Shown here in pieces: positions 9,401 to 18,659 of a stretch of DNA of 64,000 bases. The stretch's first letter is position 1, and every line of letters starts with the position of its first letter. The notes beneath the pieces were generated by a model that saw only the letters and a program-made list of their open reading frames with translations, ran no database searches and was not told where the DNA came from. Made by a program: the position numbers and the translations under genes. The stretch spans positions 19,589,114 through 19,653,113 of the forward strand of contig OY998179.1 of the NCBI GenBank assembly GCA_963921935.1, read 5' to 3'. The DNA comes from Galeruca laticollis (lineage: Eukaryota > Arthropoda > Insecta > Coleoptera > Chrysomelidae).

Positions 9401-10442
9401 TGTTCAGCGTGTTGCCTCGGACACGTGGAATGTGGTTAGATAACCTCACAGCGATGCGCTCCTTTTGTGGGGGTTTGCTAAAATTATTGATTGTTCTGAA
9501 AATCTTTTTAAAAATTTTTATGACAAGAGATGGCGGAAAGTGTAGATAAGAAACTGTGATAACGGTTCACGAGTCAGGTGGCATAAAACTATGAAAAATC
9601 ACGTGTTGCAATAGATAAGAAAAAGTTATTTGTAAAGTTGCTTGCGTAATGTTGGGGTTGGAGGTCTAAATATAAAAATAGGGTAGAGTAATTTTCAACC
9701 AAAAAAAAAGTTTTGTGCACGAGCCAGATTGATGATTCATCATAGCACGTATCACCGGATATTATGCTGTAATGTGGTTGGTCAAAATAATGCGAATCAG
9801 AAAAATATTTACATAGGTTAGCATAAGTACAATTAGTTTTTTACTGAAGTAATTTTTAGACAAAAAAGTTTCAAAGTACCTCATAAAATACGTCCTGGGA
9901 GCGTGTGTGTGTGTACCTTTACATTTGACACCTGAAATCCAACAAGCGAATAAAGGTTAGAAGAATGTCTCTCAATTTTGGGAAACTGTGTATTCACGCC
10001 TTTACGTTTCGAATTGGACACCCAACAAGAACGAGTGAATGTCGTCAGACGAGGACATGCTACTTAACCGATGGTAGGCCTATTGGTAATATTGTACTGT
10101 TCTGCTGTATGGTATTTCCAATGGGGAATCCTAAAACGAGGCCTTAAACACCTCCGATAATCTCTGATTATTGCCTCCAGGGTTGGCCGTGGAAAGAGGT
10201 GTATTTTATAATATTGTTCAGTTTAAAGTCCAACTCCTGGAATTTCAAGTATAACGCAAACATTTAAAATGTCGCTAACAAATATCTGAAGAAAAGTCGC
10301 ATCATGTAACTACATATGAATAAAATTATCAACGATATGTCATAATTTATCAGCTTTGGAATCTAATTTGTTATTGCTTCGCTCTGTATATATAAAGAAT
10401 GTTTCGTAAAAATTAATGTTTCCTGTAATATTGTCTATCTAA

Positions 10443-10515
10443 TATGTGCGAAAATATTCACGTAACTGTAGCTAAAATATTACGTAATATAATATCTTAA
10501 AGCCTGTGTTTTTTA
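10443..10515 (+). pseudogene. Remnant of a second copy of the 3' end of the transglutaminase-like gene
   Basis: The words GTGCGAAAATATTCACG, AACTGTAGCTAAAATATTACG and AATATAATATCTTAAAGCCTG closely match the last 14 codons and 3' flank of the intact gene (about 11431-11500). Nothing upstream of this short stretch is recognisable, so it appears to be the tail of a lost or recombined duplicate about 990 bp upstream. Confidence 0.65.
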
Positions 10516-11024
10516 TCACCTACAAAATATCCTTTATCGTTCACACTGTCCGATCACCTTGTTCAGTATGCCACACATCCGGCAAGACTTCATCCGACCG
10601 CTCACCTTGTCGGCCATGACCGTGCCGCCGTTTTTTCAATTCCGTACACCCGGTACGGCACTGGACTTCGAGCTGATAAGAACTGATTAACGGCCATGAC
10701 CGTGTTCTTACGGCACTGACCACTCACCTTCCAATTCTTACATCCTGTACTGATAAGAAAGTATGGAAACGTCGCTAAAAAAAAAAAAACAACCACAGTG
10801 TCTTTTTTACAATGCAGTGAATATTTTTATATCTACTTTGCGGTTATAACATATATTATCGCAATAGGTGTGTGTAATATGTAGCTTCTTCTGTTAATAT
10901 TTTTTTTGCGGTTATCATCGATCAGAAAATACAGGAGTCGAACGCCCCAAAATCGTTTGGCTTAAAAGCGTTAACATGTCTGGACAGTTCATCATTCATC
11001 ATTTATCGCTTGACGTGAGCAGAC

Positions 11025-11477
11025 ATGGATCCCGTGCGTGAGTACGTCAAACTCAAACTCATTAAATGTTGTATCGAGCAGGAGTTTATTCGAGCAGGCT
11101 ATTGCGGTGTGTGTTTGGCGGGAAGTTTAATTTTCCACGAAGTGGCTACAAAATATGGAATAGCAACCAAACTATGTCTGGGTACGAAGGTCTATTCGAA
11201 TGGTGTGAAAATTACACCACATTTCTGGATAGAACACAATGAGATAATCTATGACCCCACCCTAGCAGTTACGCAACACCACATACCCCATAATCTAGAA
11301 GTTACTCATAGAAAAGATGAATTTGAGTGCAAAACTCTCGAAGATATAGTCATGGTTGGTATTTTTGAAAAATTTATGGTGAACGAGTCTACGATTGAAT
11401 ACTTCGCTAAAGCTCCGAAACATCTATCGAAAGTGCGTGAAAATATTCATGAAACTGTAGCTAAAATATTTACGTAA
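11025..11477 (+). CDS. Small transglutaminase-like fold protein
   Basis: This 150-codon intact frame has no close relative I can name, but its pattern matches the transglutaminase-like/cysteine-protease fold. It has GYCGVCLAGSLIF with Cys27 or Cys30 at the start of a helix, then YGIATKLCLGTKVY, then HFWIEH with His66 and IIYDPT with Asp77. In that fold the order is a nucleophilic Cys, then His in an H-x-W-[IV]-E motif, then Asp in a Y-D-P-T motif, so a Cys/His/Asp triad is plausible. No signal peptide or membrane segment is visible. It is the only plus-strand gene of the element, and its 3' end is duplicated upstream. Peptidase, deamidase or crosslinking activity is unproven. Confidence 0.65.
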   Translation: MDPVREYVKLKLIKCCIEQEFIRAGYCGVCLAGSLIFHEVATKYGIATKLCLGTKVYSNGVKITPHFWIEHNEIIYDPTLAVTQHHIPHNLEVTHRKDEFECKTLEDIVMVGIFEKFMVNESTIEYFAKAPKHLSKVRENIHETVAKIFT

Positions 11478-11534
11478 TATAATATCTTATAGCCTGTGTT
11501 TTTTTTAATGCACTCCGCTTACAAAATATTCAAA

Positions 11535-12198
11535 ATATCCTAATTGATATCGCGTGTTCAGCGTGGACAAATGTAGCTAAAATATCTACATAATACCTGC
11601 AATCCGACCAATAATAACAGAGATGCAAGTGTTCTTATGACATCCTGTATAACGATCGAACGTGTCCATCCTGTATATTGATCGTGACCTAACGCAAATA
11701 TTATATGTTACTTTCAAGCCACCCGGTACGAAATTCTTAGTAATATTTCAACATAAGTTACTTTTCCGGTACGGCACTGGCGAGAGCTGATAAGAACTGA
11801 TAAGCGGCACGACACTGACCACATCCTGAGCTGATAAGAGCCGGCGGGCTGTCTGGCTGAAGTGCAATATCCTAATTGATATCGTGTGTTCAGCGTGGAC
11901 AAATGTAGCTAAAATATCTACATAATACCTGCAATCCGACCAATAATAACAGAGATGCAAGTGTTCTTATGACATCCTGTATAACGATCGAACGTGTCCA
12001 TCCTGTATATTGATCGTGACCTAACGCAAATATTATATGTTACAAGCCACCCGGTACGAAATTCTTAGTAATATTTCAACATAAGTTACTTTTCCGGTAC
12101 GGCACTGGCGAGAGCTGATAAGAACTGATAAGCGGCACGACACTGACCACATCCTGAGCTGATAAGAGCCGGCGGGCTGTCTGGCTGAAGTGCAGCTA
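11535..12198. repeat. 332-bp tandem duplication after the transglutaminase-like gene
   Basis: ATATCCTAATTGATATCG begins at 11535 and again at 11867, exactly 332 bp apart, and the copies stay nearly identical to GGCTGTCTGGCTGAAGTGCA. The second copy lacks a few bases near TATGTTACAAGCC. Each unit ends with three GATAAG words (GAGCTGATAAGAACTGATAAG and GCTGATAAGAGCC). Near-identity implies a recent duplication. This is the last sequence I assign to the polymerase element before LINE sequence begins near 12,229. Confidence 0.93.
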
Positions 12199-12228
12199 CG
12201 CCTACTGAGATCCAGCATTTTTGCTTCT

Positions 12229-13375
<1,147 letters not shown>

Positions 13376-13463
13376 AAGGCCATGGAAAACACATTGCTTT
13401 GAATTGAATTGTTAAAGAGATAAGTTAAAGGTTGTACTATATATACTTTCACACAATAGCTCG

Positions 13464-13720
13464 CATACATTGTTAGCAACTGCGCAAGTTGTAATCTACG
13501 ACTCTGATGGTAACCCTTATGTAGCTAAAGCCATTTTGGATTCTGGTTCTCAGAGCAGCTTTATTTCTCGCGATTGTGTTCATCGTTTAAATCTGGCTAC
13601 CAGGAAACGAAATTTGCACATTTCAGGTATCTCAGCGCAAGATTCCGTGGTTTCAAAGAATATACCAATTTGATTATTCACTCGAAAGTGAACCCTGACA
13701 AATGTATAAGTATAAGTGAA
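13464..13720 (+). pseudogene. BEL/Pao-type retropepsin fragment
   Basis: The frame opens with LLATAQVVIYDSDGNPY and then AILDSGSQSSFIS, the aspartic-protease active-site motif (D-S-G-S) of BEL/Pao LTR retrotransposons, followed by HISGISA. A frameshift near 13,670 is followed by recognisable HSKVNPDKCISIS in another frame. No RT, integrase or LTR of this element is adjacent. It is an isolated scrap of about 250 bp. Confidence 0.75.
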
Positions 13721-13734
13721 TTATGCCGTGTGGA

Positions 13735-14055
13735 TTCTCATCGGCCCACAAATGTAAATTATGAGAATTGACAACGCCATTTCTCGAAAATCCCGCTTCA
13801 TCACTAAACAATACTGATTTAATAAAATCTCGATTATATCTTTGTTTTTATAAAAACCAGCGCGCATATTGAAGGCGTGCTGGATAGTCTCCTGGATTCA
13901 AACCCTGTACTTTTTGAAGTTGGTACTGACGTAAAAGATTTTCTTGAAGCATTCTATGCGCGGTGGTTTTTGAAACATTATGTTGGATCCCAAATTTTCT
14001 AACACTTGATGTAGGGTTGTTATCTACTTCATCTAGGATATCCTGCTCTAAAACA
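13735..14055 (-). pseudogene. Mariner-like transposase fragment
   Basis: On the minus strand the frame reads EQDILDEVDNNPTSSVRKFG, then a helix-turn-helix HNVSKTTAHRMLQENLL, GLNPGDYPARLQYARWFL, a stop, and VLFSDEAGFSRNGVVN with WADENP. This matches the N-terminal DNA-binding part and first catalytic aspartate (FSDE) of the mariner-relative family found complete near 59-60 kb. The C-terminal catalytic part is absent. Confidence 0.82.
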
Positions 14056-14184
14056 AATAGTACGCATATTTTTTACAGGACCCATACCAATTTTCCATAT
14101 TCATACCTTTTCCCGTAGAGCATACCCTGTTCGGAATTTTTTTCAAAAACAGCCATTTTTGGAAGTAGTTCTCCTGGCCTATAT

Positions 14185-15083
14185 ATAGTAAACCTACCAC
14201 AACAGATTCAGTTATTGATTATCATTCAAACCATCCCTCTTCCCATAAATATGCAGCTTTATATTCCTCTCTAGCTAGAGCCTTCAAAATATCTCTTTAG
14301 ACTCAGAATAGGTCACTCACGGCTAACCCATGGTTACCTGATATCTACAGAGAATCCCCCTATCTGTGAAACCTGTGATAATGTAAGACTTACAATAGAG
14401 CATATACTTACAGATTGCAAGCACTACAGCCCAACTCGTCGCAAACACAAGCTCAGTGGAACTCTCAAGAACATTCTCGGACAACCTAACCAGTTTAGTG
14501 CTGTGATTCAGTTCCTCAAAGACTGTCAATTGTTTAATTTAATTCGATTTCTATTAGTAACTAAATGTATCACAGATCTCGTGTCAGTGGCCGCTGGATG
14601 CCGAGACACGTTAATTTTAATAAAAAAAAATATCTCTTTCAGATTCTTATTTCAACAAGGAAATAAATATAAAACAAATAGCATTAAACAATAATTTTCC
14701 TTTACACATATGTAAAAAGATTTTTAACAAACTTTACTCTAAGTTAAGACTAAGTTTTTACACCACAATATTATCATCGCAAAACCAGTCATTTTCGGGT
14801 GCCTTGCATTTCTTGGGTCCATTATCCTATAAAATTTCCAGCATTTTTGGTAAACACAATGTTGAAGTCGCCTTTAAAACCAATTCTAACTTGGGCCAAT
14901 TTTTTATCGACACTAAGGATGAGGTTACCTTTATTTCATATGTCAGGTGTTCATCTTCTATCTTGTGCTTCTTGTAATGCGGTATATGTGGGTCAGTCTG
15001 GACGCAGGTTAGAGTCCCGTTTAAAAGAATATCAATATTATATCAATAGGTATAAGAATACAGACTACTCCATAATTTGCTAA
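14185..15083 (+). pseudogene. Penelope-like element fragment (second PLE family), split by a LINE tail
   Basis: The first piece (14,185-14,298) encodes DYHSNHPSSHKYAALYSSL of a PLE RT C-terminus. The second (14,640-15,083) continues with INIIKTIALNNNFPLHI, then GPLSYKISSIFGKHNVEVAF and the GIY-YIG nuclease region SGVHLLSCASCNAVYVGQSG. A frameshift lies between the linker and the nuclease. The sequence differs clearly from the abundant PLE family elsewhere in the window. The LINE insertion at 14,299-14,629 separates the halves. Confidence 0.82.
14299..14629 (+). mobile_element. LINE 3' end inserted in a PLE, with target-site duplication
   Basis: The sequence encodes LRIGHSRLTHGYLISTENPP and a Cys/His cluster (CETCDNVRLTIEHILTDC), the extreme C-terminus of a Jockey-group LINE. 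A 3' UTR follows, ending TTAATTTTAATAAAAAAAAA. It is flanked by ATATCTCTTT at 14,289-14,298 and 14,630-14,639, the duplicated target (possibly longer because of adjacent A residues). It is severely 5'-truncated, as LINE copies usually are. Confidence 0.88.
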
Positions 15084-15121
15084 CCATATTTTATCAGAAA
15101 TACATGATTTTAATTTTGACT

Positions 15122-15450
15122 CTATGGATGTTTTGCGTAGTGTAATTTATCTGTTTGTTTTAATCTGTATGATCGTAAGTGTTCACTGTATCGGATTTCA
15201 AAATTTCTAAGGGTTTCACCCAAATAGACAGTATTACATTCTGGACAGTCAAGTTTATATATACCAGACTTCTTTAATGCGGATATTTTTATTTTTACAT
15301 TTAATAATTTTGTACTCATATTACTTTCTGTTTTAAAAAAAATTGTTGTATTTGTTGCTAAAGAAATATTACCTGCATACGTGATGGTTTTATAACTCTG
15401 AATTTCTTTAGTTTGATTAGGAAATATTAGTTGTAATGCCACTATTTTCT
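15122..15450 (-). pseudogene. PLE GIY-YIG fragment, inverted partner
   Basis: Reading leftward: PNQTKEIQSYKTITYAGNIS, then SGIYKLDCPECNTVYLGETL (the GIY-YIG motifs) and RNFEIRYSEHLRSYRLKQ, ending after LHYAKHP. It meets the same region of a plus-strand copy at about 15,450, forming a head-to-head inverted pair. This is the abundant PLE family of the window. Confidence 0.85.
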
Positions 15451-15782
15451 TTAAAACAGAAAGTAATGTGAGTACAAAATGGTTAAATGTAAAATCCCCA
15501 TTTAAGAAGTCTGGTATATACAAACTTAAATGTCCAGAATGTAATGGTCCCTATTTTAGTCAAATCCCATTTTGAAATCCGATACAGTGAACACTTACGA
15601 GCATGCAGTTTAAAACAACCAGATAAATCTCACTACGCAAAACATCTACTTGACACCAATCTTTCATTGACACCTAACACAGAACTAGAAGTACTACAAA
15701 TTTGTGATCAAAAACCAGAACTGGATTTTCTTGAAGAATTGGAAATTAGAAGACACTTAAGAAACCCACAATATGAACAGAT
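15451..15782 (+). pseudogene. PLE GIY-YIG nuclease 3' part, interrupted by a solo LTR
   Basis: Encodes KSGIYKLKCPECN-type sequence (decayed), FEIRYSEHLRACSLKQPDKS and LEVLQICDQKPELDFLEELE through RRHLRNPQYE. A 12-bp internal deletion then precedes the AGAT target of the solo LTR. The PLE 3' UTR resumes at 16,577. Confidence 0.85.
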
Positions 15783-16572
15783 TGTGAGGGTGCGTCAGTG
15801 TGGTAGAGCATAAAAGGGGTTGGATGGTTAGATATATTTCTTTATTCAAATTCAACCTACAATTATTATCTACAATTAAAACCTAAAATTCTGTACAATA
15901 AATATATATACACGATTTATTGGTCCCGGAGGCTGGCAATCCCTCTAGGGTGGTCGTCGGATTATTCTTCTCGGTTGTCCAGCTTCTTTACTGAGACGTC
16001 AGGTTCCTATAACCAAAGGGGTGTGTGTGTCAGGGTCGAGATCCCGCGTTCAACGCACAGCGTGATCTCGGAGGTCGGGAGTTTTCTTCCGTCCCGGACT
16101 CAACGCGCTCCGGAATTTCGGCTAATCGGAAAGGCCTCGGTCCTGCGCTCAACACGCTGCAGGGCTTGACCTAGGGTAGTTGGCGTCCGCCCTAAGCTCA
16201 ACACGCTTTAGGACTTCGTTCGATATACAGGTTCGCTTAGCGTCTAGCCTCGAGTTCAACGCACATCGAGGGGTCAACGAGAAGCGGGATATTTATGTGT
16301 TCACGATTCCTAAGCTCAACACGCTCCGGAATATAATGCAACACTTCGGTTATTTTCAATTGAAGCTTCCTATCGTTATTCTACGTAAGGTAGAGCTTGC
16401 CTGGTATATCGCAGAACGTCTGCTTTGGTAGTATCGGTCAAGTTATTAGCGGAAAGGCGAAGGTGCTGCCCTCTCGGTGCTGGGTGCCCAACTCGAGTTT
16501 TGGCTCGTTTAGAATTCTGTTTTCTGATTATTTATCGGAGTTATTATATGTTCAGACGACTGTGTCGTTACA
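15783..16572 (+). mobile_element. Solo LTR (TG...CA) with 4-bp target duplication
   Basis: The unit starts TGTGAGGGTG and ends GTCGTTACA, so it has TGT/ACA termini. It is flanked by AGAT at 15,779-15,782 and 16,573-16,576. PLE sequence stops at the first AGAT and resumes directly after the second. At 790 bp it fits a long terminal repeat, and no internal retroviral genes remain, so it is a solo LTR. It is notably GC-richer than its surroundings, and a series of stem-loops with a shared loop occupies 16,037-16,332. The superfamily cannot be set from the LTR alone. The plus strand is assumed. Confidence 0.8.
16037..16332. repeat. Six stem-loops with a conserved YTCAACRCRC loop inside the solo LTR
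   Basis: The loop core occurs at six places. Flanking arms pair: CGAGATC/GATCTCG (16,037-16,070), CCGGA/TCCGG (about 16,094-16,113), CCTGC/GCAGG (16,142-16,163), CCTAA/TTAGG (16,191-16,212), CCTCGA/TCGAGG (16,248-16,271), ATTCC/GGAAT (16,306-16,332). Stem sequences differ between copies while pairing is kept, whereas the loop is nearly constant. Confidence 0.8.
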
Positions 16573-16576
16573 AGAT

Positions 16577-17005
16577 AAATCTAAGGAGTTATCCACTTTT
16601 AAACTGTCTTCTTAAGTGATAATTGTAAAGATCAGCAGATCTAGTTTTCCTGGTTTTCTATATCATTGTACAGTTATATTGATCTTATATGGGGAAAAAG
16701 ATATCTAGGATATCCCCATAGGGCTAATAATATCTAAGCTTTGATATTTGTAATATCATATATTCTTCATCTTTCTATTAATATAGATTAAGGCTTCTTG
16801 GTCTAGCCAAAAATAATTATTAAACATCAGGTAGGCATCAAATGAAATGTAACTTCTGTCATTCTGACGATGATATTTAGTATCGAAACAGTTGTCAAAT
16901 TTCTTAGAATTTTTAACATTTTATCAATATATTGTGAATTTATCGAGAAACATTTAGTTTCATTTGAAACAGTAATATGAGTAGATTCTACAAAGTAAGG
17001 GACGA
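16577..17005 (+). mobile_element. PLE 3' UTR/pLTR segment after the solo LTR
   Basis: Contains CTGTCTTCTTAAGTGATAAT (PLE stop and 3' UTR), GGTCTAGCCAAAAATAA, CATCAGGTAGGCATCAAATG and the ribozyme-like core at 16,864-16,896, ending with ATGAGTAGATTCTACAAAGTAAG. The same series recurs at the end of every copy of this PLE family in the window. Confidence 0.88.
16852..16908 (+). ncRNA. Candidate hammerhead ribozyme in PLE tail (copy 1 of 6)
   Basis: The core CTGACGA (16,864-16,870), a short hairpin GATA...TATC, GAAA (16,885-16,888) and the cleavage triplet GTC (16,894-16,896) occur in hammerhead order. Outer stem I can pair TTCT (before) with AGAA (after). Penelope-like elements are known to carry minimal type-I hammerheads with very short stem III in their terminal repeats. 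A base after CTGACGA must bulge for stem II to form, so activity is not assured. Confidence 0.5.
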
Positions 17006-17007
17006 GA

Positions 17008-17267
17008 CAGTAAATTTCATATACCTTATTGTCAAAAGTGAAATAATTCTGATTAATACATACATCAAATAAATTAAGTATATCTGATATTATTTCTGGT
17101 TTAATATTTTTATCTTCTAGTAATTTTCTTACAAATGTTAAACATTCTTTTGGAGGAATGTTAGTTGAACATATTGGTAACATCCAATGAAATGAATTTA
17201 GAGTTATCTGGTAAATTAAATATTTTTAATTTTTTGATTAGTTGTATTGAATATTTAGATATATGTA
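17008..17267 (-). pseudogene. PLE reverse-transcriptase fragment, split by a foldback element
   Basis: On the minus strand it encodes NIPPKECLTFVRKLLEDKNI and then FDVCINQNYFTFDNKVYEIY, part of the PLE RT. The upstream codons lie beyond the foldback insertion at 18,366-18,598. It stands head-to-tail against the plus-strand PLE tail that ends near 17,005. Confidence 0.82.
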
Positions 17268-18363
17268 AGGGTGTCCCACGACGATTAAGACAAGTAATAT
17301 ATCAGAATTGGGCAGTGGTAGATAATTATAATTTTGGGGGTGTAAATTAGAGCAAATGCTGCATCTTTTCTTGTTTTTGTGTTACCCAATGAGGTATTTG
17401 TTTTTGGTCACGTGACGTCGCATTCAAAATTATTAATAGGACAACCTGTATATTTTTGCCTTTCTGTGTTCCTCCCGATAAACCAATTCCAACTAACTAG
17501 CACACTTGGGGTCTAAAGTGATTAATTCAAGAGCTACAGGTACTTAAAGGATTGTAAGTTAAAAAATTCATAATTGAATCCCCTGTAATTTTCTGCAATC
17601 TTACATTCGTACGTAATGATTAAGACAAACCTATATTATAATTTTAAATAATACTTGAAAGTTAATAATGAAACGACCTGTATATCATGGAGTAAAATTA
17701 GATAGAATTGTTTTTTTTTTCCACAAAAACTTGTTTACCTATTAAATATCGATTAAAAAGTAGCATAGCAAATCTTATAAAAAAGACTGCGTAATGTCAA
17801 GTTTGCCATGATAATGACAAAAGTGCCAATAACTGTCAGAATAGTTATTTTATAAGATTTGCAATGCTACTTTTTAATCGATATTTAATAGGTAAACAAG
17901 TTTTTGTGGAAAAAAAAAACAATTCTATCTAATTTTACTCCATGATATACAGGTCGTTTCATTATTAACTTTCAAGTATTATTAAATTTTATAATATAGG
18001 TTTGTCTTAATCATTACGTACGAATGTAAGATTGCAGAAAATTACAGGGGATTCAATTATGAATTTTTTAACTTACAATCCTTTAAGTACCTGTAGCTCT
18101 TGAATTAATCACTTTAGACCCCAAGTGTGCTAGTTAGTTGGAATTGTTTTATCGGGAGGAACACAGAAAGGCAAAAATATACAGGTTGTCCCATTAATAA
18201 TTTTGAATGCGACGTCACGTGACCAAAAACAAATACCTCATTGGGTAACACAATAACAAGAAAAGATGCAGCATTTGCTCTAATTTACACCCCCAAAATT
18301 ATAATTATCTACCACTGCCCAATTCTGATATATTACTTGTCTTAATCGTCGTGGGACACCCTG
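17268..18363. mobile_element. 1.1-kb foldback (near-palindromic) DNA element
   Basis: The left arm starts AGGGTGTCCCACGACGATTA at 17,268, and the right arm ends with its reverse complement, CGTGGGACACCCTG, at 18,363. The arms (roughly 520 bp each, to about 17,790 and from about 17,845) are nearly identical over their whole length, leaving a loop of about 55-60 bp. TA flanks both ends (17,266-17,267; 18,364-18,365), and PLE sequence continues across it. There is no transposase, so it is non-autonomous. The terminus CAGGGTGTCCC matches the mariner-like element at 58,437. Confidence 0.92.
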
Positions 18364-18365
18364 TA

Positions 18366-18598
18366 TATCCGTAATTATTAAGAATATTATTTTTTTGCTA
18401 ATATATTATTAGTAGCATCAACATAAGAAACTAACTAACTAATTAGTTTCGATATTTTATGCAATTAACGGTTCTATATAATAGTGGAGACTGAGGATTT
18501 TTATTTATGATGTATTTCTTTTCATAATCACTAAAAAGATAATTTGAATTATTAACAATATCTTTTACATTATTATAAAACTTTTTTGTTGGGTCTGC
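18366..18598 (-). pseudogene. PLE RT N-terminal part (continuation across the foldback)
   Basis: Encodes KKFYNNVKDIVNNSNYLFSD, then YEKKYIINKNPQSPLLY, matching the region upstream of the RT core in the fuller copy at 37.9-38.0 kb. Immediately beyond it, 18,626-18,657 is a plus-strand copy of its last 31 bases (GACCCAACAAAAAAGTTTTA), so the fragment ends in a small inverted repeat. Confidence 0.8.
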
Positions 18599-18659
18599 TG
18601 TAGCGATGTCCAAATTCTTACAGATGACCCAACAAAAAAGTTTTATAATAATGTAAGAG

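Larger units (their letters stand above)
8816..11024. other. AT-rich spacer between the DUF8207-like and transglutaminase-like genes
   Basis: No confident gene. A direct duplication (8870-9400), a GGTTAGATAACC site at 9434, a second set of GATAAG words (9541, 9612, 10672, 10750), a TATA-like stretch near 9668 and a decayed copy of the 3' end of the downstream gene (10443-10515) are the only structures I can name. A block near 10670-10745 with CGGTACGGCACTGG and GAGCTGATAAGAACTGAT resembles part of the 332-bp repeat found after 11535. Confidence 0.6.

Noticed and set aside
9965..10147. 60-codon plus-strand frame
   Set aside because: No recognisable features; the region contains short direct repeats instead.
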